From Parietichytrium sp. I65-24A (Eukaryota > Sar > Bigyra > Thraustochytrida > Thraustochytriidae), in NCBI GenBank assembly GCA_012862575.1, contig BLSF01000014.1, forward strand, positions 310,001 through 374,000: a DNA stretch of 64,000 nucleotides, written 5' to 3'. Position numbers and translations under genes: made by a program. Positions 11,059 to 21,513 of this stretch are shown here, in pieces. Numbering within the stretch: position 1 is the stretch's first letter; every line of letters starts with the position of its first letter. The notes below the pieces were generated by a model, which was not told the DNA's origin, did not search any database, and was given only the letters and a program-made list of their open reading frames with translations.

Positions 11059-12684
11059 ATGGCCAGCCAGAGGGTGAGGGACAGCCCATCCTCGCGGCGG
11101 ATGCGCTTCGAGGATTACTTTCAAAAGGAGAAGGAGACGCATTTTGAGGGGAGATATTTAAACTTGGCCAAGCTGAGACGGGAGGTCAAGGCTGTGGAAA
11201 CTGCAGCGGCAACTCGGGCTAGCCGGGCTTCAACTGCTGCGCAAGAGCGGTTCCACGAGCTGCTGTGCGACGAATTGAACAGATTCCAAGAGTTCACCAA
11301 AGTAGAGATGCGTGGAATTAAGGGGAAAATCAAGGTCAATCTTGGCAGGGACTCTAGCAGAATCATCGATCACTTTAGGCGGTTGGAGAAATATGTGAAT
11401 CTAAACTACGCGGCCATGACATACCTGACCTATCTCGTCGAGCGTACCACGGGAAAAGGCGTTCAGGAGCAATACTTGCAGATGATCCAGCACCACGAAT
11501 GGATCGAGGAGGACTTTCCGGGCTTTATCGAGAGGCTCTTTCCAAACGAGACTAGCGCTCTACAGAAAGATCTCAGCGAGGTTGATGATCGCAACCCTAG
11601 CGAATTCACGGCGGCGCACTTCGTTCAAGACGAGGACGTCCCAAGAATCACCCGCCTTTCGGCCATGCATCTCAAACCTGCAAGCAATGAATCTTCGGGG
11701 ATGCTTTCGGAGTTGCGTGGTAAATCTGAGAGGGTGTCAGTCGTTTACTTGGACAACGCGCAAGGAGAGCTCTACCAGCGTTGGAACCGAGATGATCCAA
11801 ACGCCTTTTACATTAGGCTATGTTGGTATGCCACGGACACTCCCGAGATCGTTCATCTTGAGCTTGTGGTGAAGGGAAACAGTACCAACCATATCGAAAC
11901 CTTGACTTTGACGGAAGAGCAAGTCACCAAGCTTTTGCTCAACAATTTGACCGTGGAAGAAAAACTCTCAGACCTTCGCAACGCTGGCGCGCCTTACTCG
12001 AAACAGCAAGCCTGCAAAAAAACTTTTCAGCAGATTACCAACATCATCGAGGAGAAGCAACTTCGCCCTTCCGTTCAGGCGCACTTTTGCCGCAAGGAGT
12101 TCGAGAACGATGATGTCAAGGTGTCCATCGTGAGTGACATGGTTTTTCTTCGACTAGGTTCCAAGTTTACGACCGCCACGCGATGGTACCGCCATCGGGA
12201 AGAGGCTGTGTCGGACGGAGACTCATTTGACTCTGCATCATACTATTCAGCATTCTCAAAGATTGAGTCGGGGGCAGAGACAAAGGTCGTCAAAGATTTA
12301 CGAGCAGTGCCTCACGGCGTTCTTGTTGTCACCACGAAGAAGCCAATGCAGACTGAGTTGCCAGAGTGGCTCTCGTCACTTCTCCGGAGCACTCGCATTC
12401 TCAGGGTACACCAGTGGAACGCGTTTCTACACGCCTCTTCGACGTTTCAAAGCCCATCTATTAAAATCCGCCCGTCCTGGGCCAGCTCTCAATTCCCTGA
12501 GATCAAGGAGGAAAGACGGGTTGTACGGAACATTGTCTCTTCCGTACTCACTACCAGCCGTACTTTCTCAATCAGAGTCAGGAAAGGAGTTTCTACTCTA
12601 GGCCGATTCCAACTCCAAAGTAATACTCTTCGCGCGGTGAACCCTCCGCCAACCTCACCAAAGCTCAGACAGATCGTCCAATAA
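11059..12684 (+). CDS. SPX domain plus VTC-like polyphosphate polymerase domain protein
   Basis: A 541-aa protein from the ATG at 11059; a second ATG at 11101 begins exactly at the SPX-like MRFEDYFQKE segment and is an alternative start. Residues about 15-165 look like an SPX inositol-pyrophosphate sensor (L-A-K-L-R-R-E, later LEKYVNLNYAAM). The middle resembles the VTC tunnel domain (VYLDNAQGELY, then YIRLCWY, VHLELVVKG). In catalytic Vtc4 the corresponding strands carry RLRWY and ERK; here one arginine is a cysteine and the ERK-like block is lost, so the protein is probably non-catalytic, like Vtc2/Vtc3, or a diverged relative. A basic, Ser/Thr-rich C-terminus without clear membrane helices is unlike yeast VTC. 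It probably acts in phosphate homeostasis. Confidence 0.65.
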   Translation: MASQRVRDSPSSRRMRFEDYFQKEKETHFEGRYLNLAKLRREVKAVETAAATRASRASTAAQERFHELLCDELNRFQEFTKVEMRGIKGKIKVNLGRDSSRIIDHFRRLEKYVNLNYAAMTYLTYLVERTTGKGVQEQYLQMIQHHEWIEEDFPGFIERLFPNETSALQKDLSEVDDRNPSEFTAAHFVQDEDVPRITRLSAMHLKPASNESSGMLSELRGKSERVSVVYLDNAQGELYQRWNRDDPNAFYIRLCWYATDTPEIVHLELVVKGNSTNHIETLTLTEEQVTKLLLNNLTVEEKLSDLRNAGAPYSKQQACKKTFQQITNIIEEKQLRPSVQAHFCRKEFENDDVKVSIVSDMVFLRLGSKFTTATRWYRHREEAVSDGDSFDSASYYSAFSKIESGAETKVVKDLRAVPHGVLVVTTKKPMQTELPEWLSSLLRSTRILRVHQWNAFLHASSTFQSPSIKIRPSWASSQFPEIKEERRVVRNIVSSVLTTSRTFSIRVRKGVSTLGRFQLQSNTLRAVNPPPTSPKLRQIVQ

Positions 12685-13732
12685 GATCGCTCTGACGATC
12701 TGTCGAAGCGCAAACTTTTAGTCCACGAACACATTACGCGTTTATGTCGCGATGATACATCTTTGAACACTTACTGATAAAAAAATTGAAACTTAGTAAT
12801 AATTATTGCCTTCCTCAAACTATCCGATCCGCCCGTTCTTGGCAACACTCGCATTTATCGTGACCTGACGGGGAATTCGAAGTCTCAGCGATTTAAACAG
12901 AGATTTTCTCTTCCGTGGAGAATTTAATATTTGGTTCTCTCCCCCGTCCGTAAAACTCTCTTCCACGTCAATTCGATTCGAGGGCACGAGGATAAGCCGA
13001 GCGTTTTCGATTGTTTCACACAATCTGGTATGTTGACGTGTTTTAAACACCTTGGCAGAAAAATTATCTTTGATCAGAATTCTGCCCCCAAATTTTGAGA
13101 AAGACTTGCAGGACGAAGAGCCATCGCAAACCGCTACGTTTTGTTTTCAAATCAAAGAGCCTGAACACGAGCCGTTTATTCCAATACCGTTGCGGGTGTG
13201 ATGCTCGTGAGAATGGACATTGCTCGTCCTTGCTCCGTCTCTGGAGGACCTGGGTCCTCGACGCGCTAGTCCTTGCCTTCGAAAGCCAAAATTCCGAGCC
13301 GCTCAGAGAAAGCGCTCATCATGAACTGAACCTCTTCGCACAAAAGAGAGTGCGCCCGCTTCGGTTGGCGGCAATTGTGGCGCCGAGCCGATCATCTATA
13401 TCAGAGTCCCAGTTCCGAGCAGCGCTCCAAACAAACAACTTCAACTCTTGAAGTAAAGAACTCACACAGTCGGAGGCATCCCGGGTGTTCTTACTCTATT
13501 TCTTTTAGATGCTGTATGCAGTGCAATTGGCGCAGAAGTGGCATCGGCGATCGGTCGCGCAATGGAGGAGATCAATCGGAGTGCGCGCGACTTTTGTCAA
13601 AACACTGATTTCGTGCGAAATTTGAGAAATTTGAGATCATTCGACGGCGTCACCGGGGCAATACATGACGATAAGGTAGATAAGGTGGCATAGTTCTCGA
13701 TCACTTGAACCTGTGGTGTAGTAAGTTAGTGA
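12685..13732. other. Intergenic region before TRAP1
   Basis: About 1 kb with no supported gene. Around 13500-13690 the plus strand has a good acceptor-like TCTTTTAG followed by an open, amphipathic-looking frame ending at 13689 (RAMEEINRSARDFCQ is part of it), preceded by a GTAAAG donor-like site 60 bp earlier. The phases do not join cleanly, so I cannot call a gene, but a decayed or alternatively spliced exon is possible. Confidence 0.3.
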
Positions 13733-13747
13733 TACTCACTGTCAGTA
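13733..13747. promoter_or_regulatory. Recurrent near-palindrome upstream of TRAP1
   Basis: TACTCACTGTCAGTA, a near-perfect inverted repeat about 170 bp before the TRAP1 start. The same 15-mer architecture recurs at 27374, 28425, 28966, 54800, 59472 and 61839. A dimeric-factor site or core-promoter element is the natural guess. Confidence 0.45.
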
Positions 13748-13915
13748 CTTGGGTTGTGGAAGGCAGGCAATGTTGGGAGTGCAGCCTCGACAGACACAAA
13801 ATTACGCCGCTTGGGAGCACACGCGGAAGGTTGTAGAGCGTGAGGAGCCACAGGAGTCACAGGAGCGAAAGCAGTGCGTGGCATACGGCAGATTGCGACT
13901 AGATATTGTGAAGAA

Positions 13916-15958
13916 ATGTTGCGCAGACAACTTGTGTTGGCGGCCCGCGTGGCCGGGTCGCAGGGAGTGCGCTCAGCGCGGCGGTCCGCGAGAGCCAGTC
14001 GTGCCCAGAATTTTGTGCTGCTTGATCGCAGACTTATGAGCAGCAAGGCCGAGCAACATGGGTTCAAAGCGGAGACGGCAAAGCTTCTGGACATCGTGAC
14101 AAACTCGATCTACACGGACAAGGAGGTGTTCCTGAGAGAGTTGGTGTCAAATGGAGCTGATGCCTTGGAGAAATTCAGGCATGTGCAGCAAGCAGGAGAG
14201 AGCATCGAGCTCCCGGACCGCGAACTGGCCATTCGCATCTCGCTGGATAAGGAGAAGGGTACATTGACAATTGAGGACGCTGGAATAGGTATGAACAAAG
14301 AGGAGATGCTCCGCAATCTGGGAACAATTGCTCACTCGGGGTCGAAGCTCTTCGTGCAGGAGAAAGCCGGTCAGTCTGACGCCGCTCAAAATGTGATTGG
14401 GCAGTTTGGTGTTGGTTTCTACTCCGCCTTCATGGTCGGCAAGGAGGTAGAGGTCTTCTCGCGTAGCGCATACGGTGGCGTTCCTCACGTATGGAAGTCT
14501 TCGGGAATGGACAACTTCTCCATTGCAGAGGCTGAGTCATACGACGGCACAGGAACCCGAATTGTGATCCACCTCAAGGATGACTTCAAAGAAGACTACA
14601 CCAGTGAGCACAACGTGTCTGAGATCGTGAAGAAGTATTCAAACTACGTCGGATTCCCTGTATACGTGAACGACGAGAAGGCCAACGAGGTTTTGGCAAT
14701 CTGGACGCGTGACAAAAACTCTGTCACCGAGGAGGAGTACGAGGAATTTTACCGATTCTGTGCACACGCATTCGACAAGCCACTGTACACCCTTCACTTG
14801 CGCACGGACGTTCCGATCGACCTTAAAGCACTTTTGTTCGTGCCATCTACCCACCTCGAAAAGATGGGAATGGGCCGCATGAAATCCGGGATCAGTTTGT
14901 ATTCTCGCAAGGTGCTCTTGGAAGCGAACACGGACAAATTGTTGCCTGAGTGGATGCGATTCGTGAAAGGGGTTGTGGACAGTGAGGACCTCCCTCTGAG
15001 CCTTTCTCGCGAGGGCATGCAGGACAGCCGGCTCATTCAAAACATTCGCCGCGTCTTGACCAAGCGCATGATCAAGCAGTTTGCCGACGAGGCAAAGCGT
15101 GACGGAGAGGCGTACAACGAAAAGTTTGCCAAAGAATTTGGGTCATTCTTGAAGGAGGGCGTCTGCCGCGACTTTGAGAATCAAGCGGACATTGCCAAGC
15201 TCCTGCGCTTCAACAGCAGCCAGCTCGAGTCAAACAAGTTGACCTCCCTGGACGAGTACATCTCGCGTTGCGAGCCGTCGCAGAAGGTAATTTACTATAT
15301 GTCTGCTCCTTCCCGCAGCTTGGCAGAAGCGTCTCCTTACTTTGAGGTGTTCAAGAAAAATAACGTGGAGGTTCTCTTCCTGTACAACTCCCTGGATGAC
15401 TTTGTCATGAACAACCTATCTACCTACCAAGGAAGGAAGCTAGTTTCTGCAGAGTCAAAGGACATCGAGATTGAGGCGAAGGAAGAGAAATCCACTGAAG
15501 ACGACAACAAGGAAGACGCTTCGGGCTCAGAGACCTCAGGAAAGCCGCTACCAAAAGAGGAGCTTGAAGCTCTCGAGGGCTGGCTCGCGAGTGACCTCGA
15601 TGAGGTCGTTCGTAAAGTCACACAAAGCACTCGCTTGATGTCGGCTCCCGCAATCGTTGTTGACCACGAATCCGCGTCCCTTCGTCGCATGATGCGAATG
15701 GTTCAGCAAGACGAGGAAGGATCCAACTTTGCAAACGACGCTTTGCCAAAGCAACACTTGGAGATCAACGTTAAACACCCTCTCATCAAAGTTTTGAATG
15801 AACTGCGAAAATCCAAGCCGGAGCTTGCTTCCTCGGTGTCTCGCCAGATCTATGACAATGCTGTGATTGCGGCAGGACTGATGGACGATCCGCGTACGAT
15901 GGTGCCAAGGCTGAACAAATTGCTTGAGAGCCTGTTGAGCGAAGGCAAGGCGAAGTAG
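13916..15958 (+). CDS. TRAP1: TRAP1, mitochondrial HSP90 chaperone
   Basis: A 680-aa intronless HSP90. The ATG at 13916 opens an arginine-rich amphipathic presequence (MLRRQLVLAARVAGSQGVR) typical of matrix targeting; the frame upstream lacks an ATG. The GHKL ATPase domain follows, with FLRELVSNGADALEK, the DAGIGM lid motif, GTIAHSGSK and GQFGVGFYSAFMV. The middle domain carries the catalytic-loop region LPLSLSREGMQ. The C-terminal dimerisation domain follows an acidic insert (about residues 525-550). There is no MEEVD tail, as expected for organellar HSP90. Conserved blocks are intact. It converges on IFT57 across 182 bp. Alternative: another organellar HSP90; the presequence favours mitochondria. 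Confidence 0.93.
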   Translation: MLRRQLVLAARVAGSQGVRSARRSARASRAQNFVLLDRRLMSSKAEQHGFKAETAKLLDIVTNSIYTDKEVFLRELVSNGADALEKFRHVQQAGESIELPDRELAIRISLDKEKGTLTIEDAGIGMNKEEMLRNLGTIAHSGSKLFVQEKAGQSDAAQNVIGQFGVGFYSAFMVGKEVEVFSRSAYGGVPHVWKSSGMDNFSIAEAESYDGTGTRIVIHLKDDFKEDYTSEHNVSEIVKKYSNYVGFPVYVNDEKANEVLAIWTRDKNSVTEEEYEEFYRFCAHAFDKPLYTLHLRTDVPIDLKALLFVPSTHLEKMGMGRMKSGISLYSRKVLLEANTDKLLPEWMRFVKGVVDSEDLPLSLSREGMQDSRLIQNIRRVLTKRMIKQFADEAKRDGEAYNEKFAKEFGSFLKEGVCRDFENQADIAKLLRFNSSQLESNKLTSLDEYISRCEPSQKVIYYMSAPSRSLAEASPYFEVFKKNNVEVLFLYNSLDDFVMNNLSTYQGRKLVSAESKDIEIEAKEEKSTEDDNKEDASGSETSGKPLPKEELEALEGWLASDLDEVVRKVTQSTRLMSAPAIVVDHESASLRRMMRMVQQDEEGSNFANDALPKQHLEINVKHPLIKVLNELRKSKPELASSVSRQIYDNAVIAAGLMDDPRTMVPRLNKLLESLLSEGKAK

Positions 15959-16140
15959 AAGTATTTGCGTTCGTAAGAATTGGACTCACAGTCAAAACTC
16001 TGTCTGTCTGAGAAAGAACACGCGTTTGAGAAAGGAGTCAACACTGCGCTGATATGGCAAGAGGAAACGGGGGAAAAGTAGAAGAGAAATCGAGCCAAAA
16101 AAAAGTCACATCGTTTATATTTATTGTCGCCCTATTCTTT

Positions 16141-17445
16141 TTAAAACAGGTCATAATCCGTTGGGGATCTAGGAGAGCGATCAAAGCCATCGAGATCGAC
16201 TGGAGAGCGCGCCTCGTCCATGCCCTTGTTTGCGACCGACTTCTTCGCATTTCGGGCGTCTTGAGCGCTTACGAGACTTGCCTGGAGTAGCGAATGCCCC
16301 ACCACGCCAATGCGCAATTCCATCTGCATAATTTCTGTTTTGAGTTTGTTGAGAGCCTTTCGAATCTTTTGTAAGGGCGAAGTGTCCACCATGCTGTTCC
16401 CTTTGGTGTCCATGTCACCCTTGAGTTCTTCCAAAGCCTCTGTAATAGTGCTAAGCTCTCCTGACAGCTTCTCAACAACCTCGCTCGCAGATTCGTATTG
16501 TGAGGTGACTACCTTGAGCCTCTCTTGCACCTTTTTGTACTCCTGCGTGATGTGCTCGAACGCGTTCCCGAGGAATGTTTCCTTGCTCGAGATACGCTCC
16601 AAGGTCTCGGAGAGATCAGAGTTGATTTGAGTGAGCTGCCGGGTGCAGTCTGGAAGGGCTTTTCGAATGGTCTCGTCATGTGAGCGGACCTGATCGAGGT
16701 GGGTTCTCCACTCGTTGCCACCGGGCTGAAGCTTGCGCTTGAGCCTGGGAGTGACACGCTCCACTTCCGCCCTCCAGGCGGTCAGGAATTCCGGACTCTG
16801 CTCTCCTTCGAGTATGGTGTTGTCCTTCGACTCGATCTCGTGAACATCATCGCGGTTCTTCGACTCTGCGTCGCCAAGTCCCTTCGGTCCGCCCCTCACA
16901 TTCTCGCTGTACAAAACGTCTTCTTCCTCACTTTCCACCGCCTCGTCCACAATATCGGTGGTGCCCAAATCCGCGTCGTCCACTTCGGCCTCCTCAAACC
17001 CATCGGTCTCCGGGTACTGGGGCTCATTGAACTTGAAGCCTCTCTTCTTTAAAAGTTTGTCCGCAAGAAAGTCCAGTACTTCGCACACTGGTTGTCCATA
17101 GCCTTGCTTTAACCGAGTCACCGGGAAGTCGCCCTCAAACCCGAGTTGCTTGAGCGCGAGCATGAGCTTGTTCGAGCTCGTGTTTGGATCATCGTATTTG
17201 TCTACGCTAAAGTCGGCTCCGATCTCTTTCATGATCCATCCCACCAGGCCCAGGAAGGCCGACCACTGGCTGTTCCCGTTTCCTGCCGGGTCCGTGAAGA
17301 AGTTCCTCGCGTACGGCACCATGTTCTTCTTGTAGCAATACTCCACGTCATAATCCGCAATCTTGAGCTTCTCCAGCATGTTCTCGGCCAGCATCAAAAG
17401 GCCGCCGTCCGAACTGCTCTTCGGCAGCTCTCCTCCTTCGGCCAT
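16141..17445 (-). CDS. IFT57: IFT57, intraflagellar transport B subunit
   Basis: IFT57 (HIPPI, CHE-13) is a peripheral subunit of the IFT-B train that carries cargo along cilia. The 434-aa intronless frame starts at an ATG at 17445. The N-terminal calponin-homology-like domain is recognisable (about residues 15-140): MLEKLKIADYDVEYC, NSQWSAFLGLVGWIM, NKLMLALKQLGF and QGYGQPVCEVLDFLADK. An acidic linker follows, then W-R-x-E-V-E-R-V-T-P-x-L and a long coiled coil to about residue 405, where IFT20 binds in known complexes. Length matches the family (about 400-430 aa). The Ser/Pro-rich tail is variable. The purine-rich leader is discussed separately. Confidence 0.93.
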   Translation of the reverse strand: MAEGGELPKSSSDGGLLMLAENMLEKLKIADYDVEYCYKKNMVPYARNFFTDPAGNGNSQWSAFLGLVGWIMKEIGADFSVDKYDDPNTSSNKLMLALKQLGFEGDFPVTRLKQGYGQPVCEVLDFLADKLLKKRGFKFNEPQYPETDGFEEAEVDDADLGTTDIVDEAVESEEEDVLYSENVRGGPKGLGDAESKNRDDVHEIESKDNTILEGEQSPEFLTAWRAEVERVTPRLKRKLQPGGNEWRTHLDQVRSHDETIRKALPDCTRQLTQINSDLSETLERISSKETFLGNAFEHITQEYKKVQERLKVVTSQYESASEVVEKLSGELSTITEALEELKGDMDTKGNSMVDTSPLQKIRKALNKLKTEIMQMELRIGVVGHSLLQASLVSAQDARNAKKSVANKGMDEARSPVDLDGFDRSPRSPTDYDLF

Positions 17446-17448
17446 TGT

Positions 17449-17486
17449 GCCTCTTCCTCGTAAAGCAAATTGCTGGTTTGCTCTCC

Positions 17487-17518
<32 letters not shown>

Positions 17519-17520
17519 CC
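17449..17520 (-). repeat. CT/CTTT microsatellite in the IFT57 leader
   Basis: Pyrimidine-rich on the plus strand, with (CTTT)n at about 17495-17518 and CTCTC units before it, so it is purine-rich on the IFT57 coding strand directly upstream of the start codon. Confidence 0.7.
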
Positions 17521-18562
17521 ACGTTGAGCCTACACCACTCCACCGGTCTGCTGCTTGCTGTCCTTCCGATATGTTTGCTGTCTCAAGCAAGCCACGGCGC
17601 ACAGTCTTGCAAGAAGTTTTCTCCGGCTTCTCTCTCCGCTGGCTCGCCTTCCTTTGTCCTTTGCCCTTTGCTTGCAAACTCTGCAAACGACACGACACGT
17701 AAGAAACTTGACGTGTTGATTGAACATGTTATGTTAGTCATGTCATGCATGTTTCAATTGATTGATGTTGAATCAAGACCAACAATGAAAATCAACATTG
17801 CCGTTATGAGCGCTGTTCTTCCTGATCGTGATCAAGGAGCTGTTCCTTGCTCGACTCTTGAAAGTCTCCGTTGACCCTAGAGATTCCGGGGTCGTCGCCG
17901 GGAGAGGGATGTACTATGGTTGGTGCTATGGGGGCGTATGGAGGCGGGAAACGTGTGGTGAGGTATGGTGAGGTGTGACGTGTCAGGGTATACATGCGTA
18001 CCACTATGGAACGTTGTGAAAGAAGATGGAAACTTTTGGAAGCGAGCAGAAGGTTGGCGCCTAGGGAAGAGGGTATGTACGCACAGTAAGATCTTGTTCT
18101 GGAACACCTTCCGAAATCAATGACGTCATGACCACTTTACTTATACATGCATTGCGTCATTCGTGCGCTGGTGAGTCCTAGTACCTCTTCCTCAGCCTCT
18201 ACCCTACCACTGTCAACAACAAATCTTTCGCCGAATAGTTCTATGCTCCTCCAGCTCTGTGCTCCGCCATTCCGTCCTTTCGCCCCGATCCCGCAGCACC
18301 CGCTGCGCTCCCAGCAAAGCAGATTCCCTCTAGACGCCATTCCACCCACTCGATAACCCGCCTTCCGCTCGACTCACTCCCCGTTCTTCCTACGAGAACC
18401 GGCCGCGCTTCGAGAACCGGAGAACCCGACTGTCCCCTATCTGGCGCTACCCCATTCCTATGAAGCGAGAACTTGCGATAGGGGAGGCTAGTCCAAAGTC
18501 TAGGACTCGGGGCGACCGAGTGGGCAGAGCGAAGGAGCCACACGAGTCACAGCCAGAGCAAG
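17521..18562. other. Divergent intergenic region IFT57 / HSP110
   Basis: About 1 kb shared upstream region of IFT57 (minus) and HSP110 (plus). Apart from the GA tracts at both ends I see no gene or RNA here. A long antisense open frame in the HSP110 leader (18447-19124, minus) is a Ser/Leu-rich shadow of the GA tracts. Confidence 0.55.
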
Positions 18563-18564
18563 AG

Positions 18565-18596
<32 letters not shown>

Positions 18597-18745
18597 AAGA
18601 AGGGAAGAGGGTACTGTGGTCGTATAGGATCGTAGGTAAGTGGCATACGTGTACGCGAGGACAGCTAGGTGCGGGGCTGGTGCGCGGAGTGGACTGTTTC
18701 CGGAGAGGAGCAAAGAGAGAGAGGGAGAGAGAGAGAGAGAGCAAG
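18563..18745 (+). promoter_or_regulatory. GA-tract leader of HSP110
   Basis: Two (GA)n tracts, at about 18569-18594 and 18715-18740, lie 290-460 bp before the HSP110 start codon. Both are purine on the coding strand, the same polarity as the other tracts of this kind in the window. Confidence 0.5.
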
Positions 18746-19029
18746 AGCAAGGTCGGTGAGAGGGTTGATCTGGATTGTTCGAGATCGAGGAGGAGGGAAG
18801 AGCGGGTTTGTTTGTGAGGGCGCGAGTAGGCAGCGGTAGTGTGCAGATAGGGGTCGAGTGGAGAAGTGGAGAAGCGGAGACTGACAGACGAGAGTGGAAA
18901 CGAAGGTTGAAAGGTTGACAGGTTGAGAGGAGTGGAGTAGTCAAAAGCAGAACTGATCGGAAGTGCAGTGTGCAGCAGCAGACCGGTAACTGGCAGAGAT
19001 CACCCAAGCAAAAGAAACTAGGAGGGAAA

Positions 19030-21513
19030 ATGAGCGTCGTGGGTGTGGACTTTGGGACGACCAACTGCGTCATCTCGCAGGCCAAGAGCGGCGCGATCGA
19101 GACGGTGCTGAATGAGGGCTCCAAGCGTCAGACGTCCGCGCTGGTGAGCTTCCAGGGCAGGCAGAGGTTCATGGGAGAGACTGCGGTGCCGCTCGTGTCG
19201 TCCAACTACAAGAACACAGTGTCGCAGATCAAGAGGTTGGTGGGCAAGTCATGGAGCGACCCAGCCGTGCAGGAGGAGCTCAAATTCCACCCAAACCGCA
19301 AGGCTTTCAAAGAGCTCGATGGCGACAAGATCGGCATTGAGGTCAACTACCTGGACGAGGTTGTCGTGCTCTCACCGGAGGATGTGTGCGCTATGCTGAT
19401 GGGCTCCCTGAAAGCGACTGCGGAGTACGCCAACGATGGTCGCTCGGTCTCAGATATCGTTTTCTCGGTCCCTGCATTCTGGTCTGACCGTCAGCGTAGG
19501 GCCATTCTCACGAGCGCCCGCATCGCAAACCTGAATGTTCTTGGCCTCATCAATGACGGCACTGCCGCCGCGCTGTCCTACGGTATCTGGAAGAGCGCTT
19601 CGAACCAGTTTGATGCCGCCAAGCAGGACTACGTCATGTTTGTGGACATGGGGTATGCGTCATTCCAGGTCACCATCGCGGCTTTCGTGCAAGGCAAGCT
19701 GCAGATCGTGGCGTCCACCTCTGACCCAAACCTCGGTGGCCGCGACATTGACATGCTGTTGTGCGAGCACTTTGCCAATGCATTCGCCGAGAAATACAAG
19801 GCCAACCCTATGACGGAGCCTAAGGCATTCCTCAAGCTGTTCAAGGCTTGCGAGAAGGCCAAGCAGACCCTCACCCCAGAGGGAGTTTCCATGGCGAACT
19901 TGAACGTCGAATTCCTCATGAATGAGATTGATTACAACACCAAGCTCAGCCTGGAGGACTTTGAGTCGCTCATCGCTCCTCTCGTGGACCGCATTGTGGC
20001 GCCTCTTGAGCAAGCCATGGAGATTAGCGGACTGACTGTCGGCCAGCTTAGCGCGGTCGAGATTATTGGAGGATCCACCCGCGTTCGCAGCATCAAGAGG
20101 AAGATCTCTGAAGTACTTGGCTTGGACCAGAGCAAGCCAAACTACGGACTTTCCACCACTCAGAACGCCGATGAGTGCGTGAGCCGTGGCTGCGCTCTTC
20201 GCTGTGCAATGCTTAGCCCAAATTTCCGCGTGAAGGAATTTATTGTGTCCGATAGCGTGATCCTGCCTATCACTCTGACCTGGGAGCAAACTCAGCAGGC
20301 ACCCATGGAAGAGGACGATGAAGAGGAGGGCGTCACCTCCGCGGTTGGCGAGAATTCGATCAAGATCTTCTCCAAGGGCGTTGAAATCCCAAAAACTCGC
20401 CGGGTAATGTTTAGGCGCAACGAGCCTTTCGAGATCGTCGCTTCCTATGACATGGAGGTGAAAGAGGCCTTTTCCAGCGAAAGCGATCTTCACATTGGGA
20501 CCTTTCGCGTGTCAGGCATGCCTAGCACTGGAGGCGACGAGATATCTCGCATCCGCGTCGACTTCAAGCAGGACGAATTTGGTCTTTTCAATGTTGTCCG
20601 CGCTGACTTGATGGAGGAGATCCCTTCTGAGGAGAAGGCCGAGGAAGCTGGAGATGCTGAAGGCGATGAGGCGAAAGAGGAGAAGACAAAGCCAAAGAAG
20701 AAGAAGTTCAAGGCTGTGAAGCTCAACGTTGAGGCTTCGTTCAACAACGGTCGCGACGAGCAGGAGATTCTCAATGCTCGTGCACGCGAGGACGAGTTCC
20801 GCGGCCACGATAAGGTCATCCGCGAAACGGGCGAGAAAAAGAACCAGCTTGAATCATACATTTACAACATGCGCGACCGTGTTGACCAGGAGAACGGCTT
20901 GAAGAAGTTTCGATCTGAAGACGAGCGATCGGCCTTTCAGCAAAAGCTGCAGGAGGCTGAGGATTGGCTCTACGACGAAGGGTTCGACGAGGTCAAGAGC
21001 GTCTACGAGTCCAAGTTGCGCGAGCTGTCTAAACTCGGTGATAAGATCGAACTTCGCTACCGCGAGAGTGAGCTCCGGCCAGAAGCTGTTGAGGCTCTGC
21101 GTAACGCTATCAATGACTACCGCAAGGTTGCAAACTCCACATCCGAGCAGTACTCACACCTTGACGATGAGGAGCGCGGCAAGATGAAGGAAGCTTGCGA
21201 TTCCGCAGAGTCTTGGCTCGAGGGCAAGACGAAGGAGCAATCTGAACTCGAGCTTTTCGAGGACCCAGTCCTTGTCTCCGCAGATGTTAAAGAGCGCCTT
21301 TCCACTCTTGACCGTGTGTGCCGCCCAATCAAGAACAAGCGCAAGCCTGCACCTGCGAAGAAGGAGGAGAGCAAGGCCGAGGAGAAGAAGAGTGAGGAAG
21401 CTAGCGCAGAGGAGGGTTCCCAGGCCGACGACGACAGCGCAGACAAGGATGGCGATCAGAAGATGGAAGAAGACGGCGAAGCCAAGAAGGACTCTGGCAT
21501 GGACCTTGACTAA
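19030..21513 (+). CDS. HSP110: HSP110/SSE family HSP70-like nucleotide-exchange chaperone
   Basis: An 827-aa intronless protein from the ATG at 19030 (MSVVGVDFGTTNC). The HSP70-type ATPase domain spans about residues 1-385, with SDIVFSVPAFW, NDGTAAALSYG and IIGGSTRVR. HSP110 features follow: a long acidic insertion in the substrate-binding region (about residues 545-560, EEAGDAEGDEAKEEK) and an extended C-terminal helical lid with NQLESYIYNMRD, the hallmark SSE/HSP110 block. The C-terminus is Lys/Glu/Ala-rich and highly acidic. HSP110s load ATP onto cytosolic HSP70 and hold unfolded clients. An ER form is unlikely because there is no signal peptide or KDEL. Converges on the next gene across 389 bp; an AATAAATAAA block follows the stop. 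Confidence 0.93.
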   Translation: MSVVGVDFGTTNCVISQAKSGAIETVLNEGSKRQTSALVSFQGRQRFMGETAVPLVSSNYKNTVSQIKRLVGKSWSDPAVQEELKFHPNRKAFKELDGDKIGIEVNYLDEVVVLSPEDVCAMLMGSLKATAEYANDGRSVSDIVFSVPAFWSDRQRRAILTSARIANLNVLGLINDGTAAALSYGIWKSASNQFDAAKQDYVMFVDMGYASFQVTIAAFVQGKLQIVASTSDPNLGGRDIDMLLCEHFANAFAEKYKANPMTEPKAFLKLFKACEKAKQTLTPEGVSMANLNVEFLMNEIDYNTKLSLEDFESLIAPLVDRIVAPLEQAMEISGLTVGQLSAVEIIGGSTRVRSIKRKISEVLGLDQSKPNYGLSTTQNADECVSRGCALRCAMLSPNFRVKEFIVSDSVILPITLTWEQTQQAPMEEDDEEEGVTSAVGENSIKIFSKGVEIPKTRRVMFRRNEPFEIVASYDMEVKEAFSSESDLHIGTFRVSGMPSTGGDEISRIRVDFKQDEFGLFNVVRADLMEEIPSEEKAEEAGDAEGDEAKEEKTKPKKKKFKAVKLNVEASFNNGRDEQEILNARAREDEFRGHDKVIRETGEKKNQLESYIYNMRDRVDQENGLKKFRSEDERSAFQQKLQEAEDWLYDEGFDEVKSVYESKLRELSKLGDKIELRYRESELRPEAVEALRNAINDYRKVANSTSEQYSHLDDEERGKMKEACDSAESWLEGKTKEQSELELFEDPVLVSADVKERLSTLDRVCRPIKNKRKPAPAKKEESKAEEKKSEEASAEEGSQADDDSADKDGDQKMEEDGEAKKDSGMDLD

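Noticed and set aside
18447-19124. 225-codon minus-strand open frame
   Set aside because: It lies antisense to the HSP110 leader and start; its Ser/Leu repeats are the complement of (GA)n, and no domain is present.
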